From positions 1-12,229 of the forward strand of contig CAZKBZ010000085.1 of NCBI GenBank assembly GCA_964551175.1: a stretch of DNA of 12,229 bases, given 5' to 3'. The notes beneath the pieces are model-generated. The model was not told where the DNA came from. It was given only the letters and a program-made list of their open reading frames with translations, and made no database searches. Positions within the stretch are counted from its first letter, which is position 1, and every line of letters starts with the position of its first letter. The position numbers and the translations under genes are program-made. Of the stretch, positions 1-7,254 are shown one piece after another. The DNA is from Desulfobulbus_C sp964551175 (GTDB lineage: Bacteria; Desulfobacterota; Desulfobulbia; Desulfobulbales; Desulfobulbaceae).

Positions 1-159
1 CAATAAAGTGATTTGTAATTGTTCCCTGGGATGCAGCCACGTAAGTTAATCCTTCCAAGTGTTCCCTTCTATTACAGTTCAGCCGACAGGAACCAATGTT
101 CTAGATGGAAGAAGGGTATACGTTTACTCGTCAATCATTCCGGCGTACCTTGTGATCAG

Positions 160-810
160 TTACATTTTTTCAGCGCTGATCAGTGTCATTTTCAGCGAAT
201 AGCCGCCCATTTGCAGTGAAGTTAATGTCAGGGTTTTAGGAATCAGAGTACCGTTAAGGTTTACGGTACAACCGTGTCCGGAGATTTTGCTCTGAAATTT
301 CCGGTGAGGTGAATAGGTGTTGATCTGTCGGCAGTGGCTAGTGGTTGACAGTATGTCGGTAATTTGGCCGCTGTTTTCAATAATCCGACAGACCGATGTG
401 CTGTCCGGAAGGCTGCCGGTCAGTATGCTTCCCTGGGGCGGCAAAAAAATGGTTTGAATATCCCGCATCATGCCATGGGCAAAGCTTGGTTTGTCAAAGG
501 GCGGGATCGCCCGATACACAGTGAGAGTGTCCGAGAAGCGGGCCGCAAAGAGAACAAAACCTTCTGCGGTCATCAGGACCGATTCAATACCATTACCATC
601 TGTTACCGTAACGCCCATGGCTGTACCGTGATTGCCGTCGGGCATGGAAAATTCAATTAAATGAACGAACTGGTAGTCTCCCTGCGGGAACAGGGGGGTA
701 CAGTCAGGATTGCTGTTCTGGGCAGGTGTAAGCATCGGCAGGGGGGGATCCGTAGCTGCGCAGGAGACAAGCAAGAGGATTAAAATCAGAAAACCGGACA
801 GCCTAATCAT
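160..810 (-). CDS. Outer-membrane-type lipoprotein of an APE-like cluster (DUF3261-like)
   Basis: A 216-residue predicted lipoprotein. A hydrophobic signal (residues 3-15) runs into a lipobox LVSC with the lipidated Cys at residue 17. The next residue is Ala, not Asp, so sorting to the outer membrane is expected. The mature part is soluble and beta-rich in appearance, with no catalytic motif I recognise. Small lipoproteins of the DUF3261 kind sit next to LolA-like genes in aryl-polyene clusters. The middle of this protein (about residues 65-125) has a pattern compatible with that family, but the assignment leans on context. Its ATG overlaps the TGA of the LolA-like gene by 4 nt (807-810), so the two are probably translationally coupled. 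Likely role (inference): a partner of the LolA-like carrier in handling the lipid product at the outer membrane. Confidence 0.8.
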   Translation of the reverse strand: MIRLSGFLILILLLVSCAATDPPLPMLTPAQNSNPDCTPLFPQGDYQFVHLIEFSMPDGNHGTAMGVTVTDGNGIESVLMTAEGFVLFAARFSDTLTVYRAIPPFDKPSFAHGMMRDIQTIFLPPQGSILTGSLPDSTSVCRIIENSGQITDILSTTSHCRQINTYSPHRKFQSKISGHGCTVNLNGTLIPKTLTLTSLQMGGYSLKMTLISAEKM

Positions 811-1409
811 TGCTTGGTGAAAATGGTTGGTTTGATATCCTGGTTGAGCACAGCGTTACTGAAGGTGAGCCTGGTAAAGGAATCTTCGTCCTCGTAAATA
901 GTGACTGATTCCAGCACTCCGGGCTGATCGGACAGGATCAGCTCAATACGGTTGATCAGTTGTGCCAGCCCCTTCTGCCTGGGCGTCAGGACTATCATCC
1001 TGCCCGGCTTCAGCTCGGCCTGGAAGGTGGGGTTATCGGTAAAACGGCCTGCCAGCCACTGGCTGATCTCCTGGCTGATCACCTGCATACCGTCCATGTT
1101 CATACTGCGTTCTTCCACCAGTTTGCTGCCCTGCTGGACAAATTTTCTGGTCTTTCCTTCATGCATGAGGAGCAGGCTCTGTACCGGTGAGAAGTATTGC
1201 CAGCGCAGGGAACCGGGAACCTGAAAAACAAAAATACCACTGGAAATTATGGGCCGGGCCAGGATTTTGAGGTGTTTTTCCTGGGTAAAATCAGCCTGGA
1301 TTGATGTAAGCTGACCCCCATTACTGCGGATTTGCTCCCAGCTGTCAGCCCAGCCAAGGCAGAGCAGACTGATCACCAGCAGTAGAAAAACCGATTTTAT
1401 TATCTTCAT
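807..1409 (-). CDS. LolA-like periplasmic lipoprotein/lipid carrier
   Basis: A 200-residue secreted protein. Residues 1-21 form a signal peptide with a likely cleavage after Ala21. The mature part has the LolA fold signature: an early IQADFTQEKHLK stretch (37-48), then S-G-x-F and P-G-S-L-R-W-Q-Y-x-S-P (56-75). Housekeeping LolA carries lipoproteins from the inner to the outer membrane. Divergent LolA-like proteins are standard members of aryl-polyene clusters, where they are thought to help transfer the polyene lipid. Length is normal for the family. The ATG at 1409 lacks a strong Shine-Dalgarno. The upstream leader contains the hairpin repeat at 1464-1574, between this gene and the fabG-like gene. 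This is probably the cluster-dedicated carrier rather than the housekeeping LolA (inference from the neighbours). Confidence 0.85.
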   Translation of the reverse strand: MKIIKSVFLLLVISLLCLGWADSWEQIRSNGGQLTSIQADFTQEKHLKILARPIISSGIFVFQVPGSLRWQYFSPVQSLLLMHEGKTRKFVQQGSKLVEERSMNMDGMQVISQEISQWLAGRFTDNPTFQAELKPGRMIVLTPRQKGLAQLINRIELILSDQPGVLESVTIYEDEDSFTRLTFSNAVLNQDIKPTIFTKQ

Positions 1410-1463
1410 CAGAAATTATGTATCATTGGGTTTGTAACCATCTGGTTTCGCACTCATCCAACA

Positions 1464-1574
1464 GGTAATCGGTTAGAGGTGCTGCATATTTACGTGATCG
1501 TGACTGATCGCTATAGCCCTTCTCTATGCGGACAGGTGCGAGCGCGGAAAGATCGGTGCCTCTGACCGATTACC
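1464..1574 (-). repeat. Palindromic repeat element, copy A (111 bp)
   Basis: An imperfect inverted repeat. The outer 10-bp arms (GGTAATCGGT / ACCGATTACC) pair perfectly. Partial pairing continues inward, with a few one-base bulges, to a core where an ATAG and a CTAT flank a short loop near 1518-1524. Read on the minus strand it starts one base after the fabG-like stop codon (1576-1578) and lies in the leader of the LolA-like gene. It aligns along its whole length with copy B (9361-9466), sharing the blocks GGTAA, GGCACCG, ATCTT, CGCG, CCTGT, GCATAG, CTATAGCGA, ATCAC and GCACC. Candidate roles are a REP/MITE-like dispersed element or an intercistronic RNA hairpin. It has no coding capacity and no U-tract typical of an intrinsic terminator. 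Confidence 0.85.
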
Positions 1575-1575
1575 A

Positions 1576-2313
1576 TCAGAACATGCCGCCGTTAACCGAA
1601 ATGACCTGGCCGGTGATATAGGAGGCATCATCCGAGCAGAGGAAACGGACAACCTTTGCCACCTCTTCAGGCCTGCCCAGCCTGGCCATGGGGATCATGT
1701 TTTTTATTTCTTTCACCGGAGCGTTTTTCACCATGTCGGTATCGATCAGTCCGGGGGCAACCACGTTGACCCGGATGCCCAGGCGGGCCACTTCAGCGGC
1801 AACAGAGCGGCTGGCTGCGTTCAGGCCGGCTTTGGCCGCACTGTAGTTTGCCTGGCCCCGGTTGGCCATCAGGGAAGAGGCTGAGGAGATGGAGACAACA
1901 CTTCCCTTTTTTCTGCGTACCATCTGCTCGATAACCGGCCGGGTTAGATTGTAAAAACCATTCAGGCTGGTATCGATAACAGAGTGCCAGCTTTTTTGCG
2001 ACATCATCATGAATAAGCCGTCTGCAATAATACCGGCATTGTTGATCAGGATGTCAATGGGACCGCAGCGCTCGGCAATATCTTCCACAATCTTTTCAAC
2101 AACGGAAGCATCACGAACGTCAAAGGGGATGGTTTCGCCGTTGCCGCCCGCCTCTCTGACCAACTCCAGGGTCCTGTCGGCACCTGCTTTATCAAAATGA
2201 TAGTTGAGCACCGTGTAGCAGCCGTCTCCGGCGAGTTCAATGCAGATTGCCCTGCCGATACCTTTGCTTGCCCCGGTGATAAGGGCTGTTTGTCCGGTGC
2301 TTTGTTCCTTCAT
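1576..2313 (-). CDS. fabG: FabG-like 3-ketoacyl-ACP reductase
   Basis: A short-chain dehydrogenase/reductase of 245 residues that would reduce 3-ketoacyl-ACP with NADPH in the cytoplasm. Visible motifs: the cofactor motif TGASKGIG (13-20), NNAG (91-94), catalytic Ser144, Y-x-x-x-K as Tyr157/Lys161, and the PG motif of VVAPGLIDTDM. The start at 2313 (MKEQSTGQ) is chosen because it gives a normal FabG N-terminus 4 nt after the upstream dehydratase stop. An upstream in-frame ATG at 2364 would add 17 residues inside the dehydratase gene. The residue normally supplied by the catalytic-tetrad Asn (the T-N-L motif) is Ser116 here (DTSLNGFYN). In aryl-polyene clusters the same role is filled by ApeQ. 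It is transcribed with the dehydratase upstream and probably with the LolA-like gene downstream. Confidence 0.93.
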   Translation of the reverse strand: MKEQSTGQTALITGASKGIGRAICIELAGDGCYTVLNYHFDKAGADRTLELVREAGGNGETIPFDVRDASVVEKIVEDIAERCGPIDILINNAGIIADGLFMMMSQKSWHSVIDTSLNGFYNLTRPVIEQMVRRKKGSVVSISSASSLMANRGQANYSAAKAGLNAASRSVAAEVARLGIRVNVVAPGLIDTDMVKNAPVKEIKNMIPMARLGRPEEVAKVVRFLCSDDASYITGQVISVNGGMF

Positions 2314-2317
2314 GGTT

Positions 2318-2752
2318 TCAGGCCTGTATGAGCTGGAGAGTGATGTTGCCGATGACTGTATCATCCATTTGAATATGGCTTGATATTTCCCGTAACATAT
2401 CGTATTTATGACTGTTTTCAGAGCGGGTGATGATGCGGCTGCTAAAGGGAATTGTAGTGACGTTAAAATACGCCTGTTTGACTCCCACCAGCCAGCCTTT
2501 TTTTTCCGAGTCCCTGCCCTGGTTGATGATACGGTCCCAGCCGTTGCAGATGCCGGCTGTCTGTGCCGCCAGTTCTATCAGAATCAGAGGCTGGATTCCG
2601 CGGGGACCTGACAGCGGCCAGGATCTGTCCGTAACCGCAGCAGTTACGGCGTGGGAATCTCCGATTTCAAGAATCTCCTCAACAAGGAGCATCTTTCCCC
2701 GGTGCGGCAGCAAATCTTCAATGCGTATATTTTTTATTTGATCTGCGTACAT
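2318..2752 (-). CDS. ApeP-like hotdog-fold 3-hydroxyacyl-ACP dehydratase
   Basis: A 144-residue single hotdog domain. It begins with the L-L-P-H-R-G-K-M-L-L-V motif (His17 the likely catalytic His). The central-helix segment Q-P-L-I-L-I-E-L-A-A-Q-T-A-G carries Glu60, the usual acidic partner. This combination is typical of the ApeP-type dehydratases of aryl-polyene clusters rather than of housekeeping FabZ, whose motif is FxGHFPxxPxxPG. Expected reaction: dehydration of 3-hydroxyacyl-ACP to the trans-2-enoyl thioester. It is the first gene of the leftward arm, and the reductase that supplies its substrate starts 4 nt downstream. A second, differently built dehydratase lies at 6608-6955, and APE pathways also use two. 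No strong Shine-Dalgarno precedes the ATG; a 16-bp palindrome lies just upstream. Confidence 0.88.
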   Translation of the reverse strand: MYADQIKNIRIEDLLPHRGKMLLVEEILEIGDSHAVTAAVTDRSWPLSGPRGIQPLILIELAAQTAGICNGWDRIINQGRDSEKKGWLVGVKQAYFNVTTIPFSSRIITRSENSHKYDMLREISSHIQMDDTVIGNITLQLIQA

Positions 2753-2933
2753 CTGCTGTAAAGAAAGCTTTCTTTTTCCCTTCAGTCATGCCGGTAAAGG
2801 TAGTCTAAAGTAGATGACAAAATTTCTGTCTCATTATATAAAACATCATTTCCCTGTGGCGGCAACCTTTGGATAGGCTGTCGGAATTTTTTTAAACAGT
2901 GGTTGTCCTGACCCAATTTGATGTGCGTGACAT
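2753..2933. promoter_or_regulatory. Divergent intergenic control region
   Basis: This AT-rich interval of 181 bp separates the leftward arm (dehydratase first) from the rightward arm (ACP1 first), so promoters for both should lie here. On the plus strand ATGACA (2814-2819) and TATAAA (2837-2842) are spaced 17 bp apart and each differs from the sigma-70 consensus at one position. On the minus strand a perfect TATAAT (2838-2833) overlaps it, without a good -35. A palindrome at 2760-2775 is described separately. Nothing here looks like a riboswitch. Confidence 0.5.
2760..2775. promoter_or_regulatory. 16-bp perfect palindrome, candidate operator
   Basis: AAAGAAAGCTTTCTTT is a perfect 16-bp palindrome. 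It ends 7 bp before the ATG of the leftward dehydratase gene, in the divergent control region. The symmetry and size suit a dimeric regulator site. It could also form a weak hairpin in the dehydratase leader mRNA. No regulator gene is present in the window. Confidence 0.35.
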
Positions 2934-3200
2934 ATGAAAGAACTCGTAGAAGAGCTGAAAGTAAAGCTGATCGACATCCTTAATCTGACTGATTTAACTC
3001 CCGAAGACATTGATGAAAAGGCGCAGCTGGTGGGCGGGGAGATCGGTATTGACTCCATTGATGTTCTGGAGATGGTCGTCATGATTGAAAAAGAGTATGG
3101 AGTAAAGATCAATAACAAGGAAGTCGGAGAAAAAGTTTTTACCACCCTGAACAGTCTGGCTGAGTATATCAGGGAGAACTCCCAGGGAAAAACTGCTTGA
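2934..3200 (+). CDS. Acyl carrier protein 1
   Basis: An 88-residue acidic, four-helix-type carrier protein. The 4'-phosphopantetheine attachment motif is G-I-D-S-I-D with Ser41, at the start of helix II (VLEMVVMIEKEYG). Length and motif are normal for discrete type II ACPs. Its role is to carry the growing acyl chain between the KS, KR and DH enzymes. The TGA stop overlaps the start of the KS gene by 4 nt (TTGA), indicating a coupled ACP-KS pair. It is the first gene of the rightward arm. No clear Shine-Dalgarno precedes its ATG. A second ACP lies at 6975; two distinct ACPs are also usual in aryl-polyene clusters. Confidence 0.93.
   Translation: MKELVEELKVKLIDILNLTDLTPEDIDEKAQLVGGEIGIDSIDVLEMVVMIEKEYGVKINNKEVGEKVFTTLNSLAEYIRENSQGKTA
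3184..3188 (+). promoter_or_regulatory. Ribosome binding site supporting a TTG start
   Basis: AGGGA lies 8 nt upstream of the TTG at 3197. The first ATG in the KS frame is at 3266, already inside the conserved N-terminal KS fold. The TTG with this Shine-Dalgarno is therefore the best start. It overlaps the ACP stop codon as TTGA. Confidence 0.6.
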
Positions 3201-5107
3201 GCAGACAGCGGGTATATATTGGAGGTGCCGGGATTGTCTCTGCCCTTGGCCGGGGCTGCAGCGCCATGTACAAGGCATTGCGGAAAAACCGTTCTGCTTT
3301 GCAGCCGCTGCAGCTTTTTTCCCTGCTGGAAGGTGAGCCGCTGCCTGTGGCTGAGGTCCGGGAAATGTATCCGGATTCCCGGCTGCCCCGTACCCATCAG
3401 ATGGCTCTGGATGCCGCCGGACAGGCCATGGCCGGATGCCATCATCCTCCTGATGCTATAGTTCTGGGCACCACGACCGGCGGTATACTGACCACCGAAC
3501 AGTTGCTCCGCTCCGGTGAAACCGGATATAAACCGTATCAATACCATGGCCTTACAACCGTTGCAGAAAAGCTTGCCGTTCAGCTCGACTGTACGGGTCC
3601 GCTACTTACCGTTTCCACGGCCTGCTCTTCCGGCACGGCCGCCATTTCCATTGCACTGGCCCTGCTGAGAACCGGCAGTGTCCGCCGGGTACTGGCCGGC
3701 GGAGTTGATTCACTCTGCCGGCTGACCTATTTTGGTTTTCATTCACTCCAGCTTGTTGATCCAGAGGGTGCGCAGCCCATGGATGTCAACCGCAGGGGGA
3801 TGTCTGTGGGGGAAGGGGCGGCCATGCTACTTTTGTGCACGGAAAAGCCGTCCGATCCGATGGCTGAGATTGCGGGTTACGGCCTGTCCTGCGACGCATA
3901 TCATGCTGCCGCACCACATCCGGAGGGCAGGGGGGCGATCATGGCCATGCAGGCAGCACTGGCTGATGCAGGGATTGGTCCGGAAGCAATCGATTACATC
4001 AACCTGCATGGCACAGGCACCCCTGATAACGACCAGGCAGAATCCAGGGCTGTAAGGAGTCTGTTTAAAGACCTGCCTCCGGTGTCATCCATCAAGGGTG
4101 CAACCGGTCACAGCCTGGCCGCAGCCGGGGCCATTGAAGCAGTGACGGCGGCGCTGGCGGTTTCCCGCAATCTGCAGCCTGCCAATACCGGCTGTCTTGA
4201 GCCGGATCCCGAACTCATTTGCCCTCTGTTGGAGCCTCGCACTGCATCGGTTTCCACTGTGCTGTCCAATTCGTTCGGCTTTGGCGGCAACAATGGCTCC
4301 CTGGTCATCACCAGTCCTGATCAGTTTCCAGCCGCAGCTGTTTCTGAAAAAATGCAGCCCCTGGTCATACGCGGTATGGCCTGCCTGACCGGCAGCGGCG
4401 ATCGGGTCGCAACCATGGCAGATCTGAAAACAGGTAACCGGGTTGCAGGGATGCAATCGCTGCAGGAGTTGTCGGAAAACCTGCAGCCCCGCAGGGTACG
4501 CAGGCTGAAGCGTCTGTCCCGGATGGCCCTGTCCCTTGCTGTTTCCAGTTATGCTGATTCAGGGCTTGGGGAAAAGCCAACTTCTGTTTTCATGGGTACC
4601 GGCTGGGGCGCTCTTTCTGAAACCTGTGATTTTCTGACCCGTCTGGAGGAAACCAGGGAACGGTTTCCCAGCCCAACGGATTTTGTCGGTTCAGTCCATA
4701 ACGGTCCTGCCGGACAGATAGCCATGGAGTTTCAGGCCATGGGCGCAAATATCACCGCCAGCGGCGGAGATTATTCCTTTGAGCAGGCGTTGCTGACCGC
4801 TGAGTTGCTGGCCGATGATACCCCCTGTTTTGTTCTGGGGGCGGATGAAGGGCACGAACGTTTTTCACCGCTTTTTGATCCGTCCGTCTCTCCGGCAAGC
4901 GAGTTGGCGGACGGCGGCGGAGCATTCTGCCTGCAACGGAGCGGGGATGGCGGAGAGCTGACCATTCGTACCCTGTTTTACAAAAACAGTGGTTCGGAAC
5001 AAGTCATTGCCGGCCTTGTCAACTCCCTGGGAGGAGCGGAAAAGATCAGACAGCACTACGGCCTGATTCTGGCCGGTATCCCGGCTGCTGTCCGCGACCA
5101 GGCAGAG
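3197..5107 (+). CDS. Ketosynthase fused to a chain-length-factor-like domain (3' end in gap)
   Basis: At least 637 residues, cut off by the assembly gap. Domain 1 (about 1-375) is a complete condensing enzyme: nucleophile Cys143 in TACSSG, His271 in HGTGT, Lys300 and His305 in KGATGH, and the C-terminal NSFGFGGNN loop. Domain 2 (from about Met386, MQPLVIRGMACLTGSG) resembles the beta-ketoacyl synthase N-terminal-like domain annotated as chain length factor in aryl-polyene clusters. It ends with an A-D-G-G-G-A-F motif near residue 575. At its nucleophile position the sequence is TASGGDYSFEQA (Ser522 where Cys is expected), so it should not condense. Role (inference): decarboxylative Claisen condensation with chain length set by the CLF part. 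In Xenorhabdus APE biosynthesis KS (ApeO) and CLF (ApeC) are separate proteins; here they share one frame with no stop between. The start is TTG, overlapping ACP1. Confidence 0.88.
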
Positions 5108-5207
5108 NNNNNNNNNNNNNNNNNNNNNNNNNNNNNNNNNNNNNNNNNNNNNNNNNNNNNNNNNNNNNNNNNNNNNNNNNNNNNNNNNNNNNNNNNNNNN
5201 NNNNNNN
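5108..5207. other. Assembly gap (100 N)
   Basis: A run of exactly 100 N, a conventional placeholder for a scaffold gap of unknown true length. It removes the 3' end of the KS-CLF gene and the 5' end of the B12-binding radical SAM gene. These are in different frames (3197 is in phase 2, 5208 in phase 0), so any open frame spanning the Ns is artificial. Extra genes could be hidden here. Confidence 0.97.
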
Positions 5208-6491
5208 CTGGATTATGTTGCGGCTTCTGTTGCAGCGAAACACCAGGTCCGGATTGCGGATCTGAATGTGGTTGCTGACCGGGAATTTTCCGAAATACTC
5301 AAAGACTTTGATCCTGAAATAATCGGCATCTCCTGCCGTAATATTGATAATACCGAGGCCGGTGATCCGCTTTTTTTGGTCAGGGGATACAGGGAATTTG
5401 TTCAGGGACTGAGAAAAAAGACAGAGGCATTGATAGTTTGCGGAGGTGCCGGGTTTACCATTCTACCGGAAGAAGTATTTCAGGCCCTGGATGCGGATTA
5501 CGGTATTATCGGAGAGGGGGAACGGTTTGGTCTTCTGGTGGACGCCCTGGATGCGGATCTGGATGTGGATACTATTCCGGGTCTGCTGAAAAAAGGAACA
5601 TCTGCTATACAACCTGCACCCTGGCAGGGGACGACTAGAAGAACGGTCAACAACAGAGCAGATCATTTTGAATTTTACCTGCAGAAAGGCGGTATGCTCA
5701 ATCTGCAGACCAAAAGGGGATGCCGACTTAACTGCATTTACTGTCCCTATCCCCATATTGAAGGTCGAAAACATCGTTTTTTTGCACCGGATGAGGTTGC
5801 TGAAACCGCCCTGGCCCTGCAGGCCGGAGGTGCACGATACCTTTTTATCACTGATTCCGCCTTTAACTCTGATGTGAACCACAGCCTGGAGGTGGCTGCG
5901 GCCCTGAAACAGGCCGGGATCACCATTCCCTGGGGCGGTTTTTTTGCACCAATAAAACTGCCGCCTGATTATTTCAGCACAATGGCTGCAGCAGGACTGA
6001 GCCATGTTGAGTTCGGTACCGAGTCCATGTCGGAACAGATGCTGAAAACCTATCGCAAACCCTTCCGTACAGGAGATATCGTTTCAGCGCATGAGCAGGC
6101 AGTGGAAGCAGGTCTGCATGTAGCACATTATTTTCTCATGGGTGGTCCGGGTGAATCTGCCCGCACAGTGCAGGAGAGTCTGCAGCGGATTGAACAGCTG
6201 GCCAAAGCAGCATTTTTTTTCTTTACCGGTATCCGGATTTATCCCCATACCGGTATTTATGACATTGCGTTGCAGGAGGGGAAGATCTCCGACACCACAG
6301 ATCTGCTGCAGCCGGTTTTTTACTCCCCGGACCATATCGATCTGGCTGCTGTTGACCGGTTGATTCAAAAACAGGCCCGGAATCGGCAGAACTGGATAAC
6401 AGGTTCCGGTGGGGCAAATACCGCCTCGCTGGTCCAGCAGATGTATGCCAGGGGCTTTACCGGTCCGCTCTGGGAGTATCTGATCCGCTGA
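5208..6491 (+). CDS. Cobalamin-binding radical SAM enzyme (5' end in gap)
   Basis: The frame is open from the first base after the gap and reads L-D-Y-V-A-A-S-V-A-A-K-H-Q-V. This is the usual beginning of a B12-binding Rossmann domain, after the N-terminal 'PPLG' strand. The first possible in-gene start (GTG at 5268) would cut into that domain, so the true start is in the gap, perhaps 25-30 residues upstream. The B12-like domain (5208 to about 5650) has ISCRN and GIIGEGE motifs and lacks DxHxxG, as many B12-radical SAM proteins do. The radical SAM domain has C-x3-C-x2-C with Cys codons at 5721, 5733 and 5742 (CRLNCIYC), then a GGPGES segment near 6144. Such enzymes (BchE-like, methyltransferases, ring-forming enzymes) do radical methylation or C-C chemistry. 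Similar proteins are annotated beside lipid-synthesis genes. Its position among ACP, KS and DH genes suggests an acyl-chain substrate (inference). Confidence 0.9.
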   Translation: MDYVAASVAAKHQVRIADLNVVADREFSEILKDFDPEIIGISCRNIDNTEAGDPLFLVRGYREFVQGLRKKTEALIVCGGAGFTILPEEVFQALDADYGIIGEGERFGLLVDALDADLDVDTIPGLLKKGTSAIQPAPWQGTTRRTVNNRADHFEFYLQKGGMLNLQTKRGCRLNCIYCPYPHIEGRKHRFFAPDEVAETALALQAGGARYLFITDSAFNSDVNHSLEVAAALKQAGITIPWGGFFAPIKLPPDYFSTMAAAGLSHVEFGTESMSEQMLKTYRKPFRTGDIVSAHEQAVEAGLHVAHYFLMGGPGESARTVQESLQRIEQLAKAAFFFFTGIRIYPHTGIYDIALQEGKISDTTDLLQPVFYSPDHIDLAAVDRLIQKQARNRQNWITGSGGANTASLVQQMYARGFTGPLWEYLIR

Positions 6492-6607
6492 AAGAGTTAT
6501 ACAACACGTTGTGAAGAATGCTTTTTGGTGGTACATAGTTTTTTGCTGTGGCAACCCGGCAGAGTTATTCAGGTGATGATATTGACATACAGGAAATATA
6601 TCTTGTC

Positions 6608-6955
6608 ATGTGCTATACTCTGATTGATATACAACTGCCTGGTAATGGTGAAGTTTTTGCAGTAATAAAAGTTGATGCCGACTCCCCCTGGTTTGATGGC
6701 CACTTTCCGGATGATCCGACACTGCCCGGCATCGGTCAGTTAGGCATGGTTGCCGATGCCCTGGGGCATTTGCTCGGAGAAGAGTATTCGGTGAGCGGGC
6801 TTAGCCGGGTTAAATTCAGGAAACGGATAGGATCCGGGGAAATATTGTATATTCACGCTGTTGCCGGCAAAAAAGAAAAGAGTTACGCCTTTCGTCTGAC
6901 GGACGGAGATGATGCACTTGTCAGTTCCGGTGTGATGCAATTTGCAAAAAAATAA
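6608..6955 (+). CDS. ApeI/FabZ-like hotdog-fold dehydratase
   Basis: A 115-residue hotdog domain with the signature D-S-P-W-F-D-G-H-F-P-x2-P-x-L-P-G (25-41). His32 is the catalytic His of FabZ/FabA-type dehydratases and of ApeI. Reaction: dehydration of 3-hydroxyacyl-ACP. The usual acidic partner would lie in the following helix, but I see Gln44 in IGQLGMV and no obvious Glu/Asp, so the active site may differ from FabZ. I prefer the ATG at 6608 (MCYTLIDIQLPG), which gives a normal family start with AGGA about 13 nt upstream. A GTG at 6548 in the same frame would add 20 unrelated-looking residues. The 116-nt space after the radical SAM gene holds no other gene. ACP2 follows 19 nt downstream. 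Confidence 0.85.
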   Translation: MCYTLIDIQLPGNGEVFAVIKVDADSPWFDGHFPDDPTLPGIGQLGMVADALGHLLGEEYSVSGLSRVKFRKRIGSGEILYIHAVAGKKEKSYAFRLTDGDDALVSSGVMQFAKK

Positions 6956-6974
6956 TTCGTGAGAAAACTGTTCA

Positions 6975-7241
6975 ATGGAAAACGATATTGCTCAAACAAC
7001 CCTTCGCATAGCCGAGATTATTATCAATGAGCTGAAGCTGGAAGATGTCACCCCGGAAACCTTTGAGCCGGATCTCGATCTGGTGGACGAGGTGGGGATA
7101 GACAGCATGGACCTGGCGACCATAGCCCTTGTCATCAGGGATGAGTATGGAATCAGGATTGATGAGGATGACTATCCGAAATTGACCACGGTTCGTATTA
7201 TTGCCCGCTATATAACAGATAAGCTGTCAGGCAAAGAGTAG
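6975..7241 (+). CDS. Acyl carrier protein 2
   Basis: An 88-residue acidic carrier protein with the phosphopantetheine motif V-G-I-D-S-M-D, Ser44 being the attachment site. Helix II reads LATIALVIRDEYGIRI. It is the same length as ACP1 but clearly diverged from it, most visibly around helix II (LATIALVI against VLEMVVMI). The two ACPs probably serve different partner enzymes. It lies 19 nt after the ApeI-like dehydratase and 13 nt before the first of two tandem radical SAM genes, so it may present the chain to those enzymes (inference). Its TAG stop is part of the AGGGA-type ribosome site of the next gene. Confidence 0.93.
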   Translation: MENDIAQTTLRIAEIIINELKLEDVTPETFEPDLDLVDEVGIDSMDLATIALVIRDEYGIRIDEDDYPKLTTVRIIARYITDKLSGKE

Positions 7242-7254
7242 GGATCTTTTAGTC

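Noticed and set aside
1..159. Possible third, degenerate copy of the palindromic element: ATTGTTCC-CTG near 18 against CAGGAACCAAT near 87, and CCCTTCT near 64
   Set aside because: Pairing needs several gaps and the conserved CTATAGCGA/GCATAG core is absent. I see no gene or firm feature in these 159 bases.
2846..3547. Long 233-residue minus-strand open frame opposite ACP1 and the KS start
   Set aside because: It lies antisense to a clear ACP and KS, has low-complexity Ser/Thr/Phe-rich composition and no recognisable domain.
5046..5278. Frame running from the KS through the Ns to 5278
   Set aside because: The Ns have arbitrary length. After the gap the phase-0 frame matches a B12-binding domain, while the KS frame gives a Cys-rich nonsense tail.
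6501..6512. ACAAC-AC-GTTGT inverted repeat after the B12 radical SAM gene
   Set aside because: Five-base arms are expected by chance in a window this size, and no promoter element is clearly associated.
6548..6607. GTG at 6548 as the start of the ApeI-like dehydratase
   Set aside because: It has no ribosome site at usable distance, and the extra 20 residues do not resemble the hotdog family; ATG 6608 fits better.
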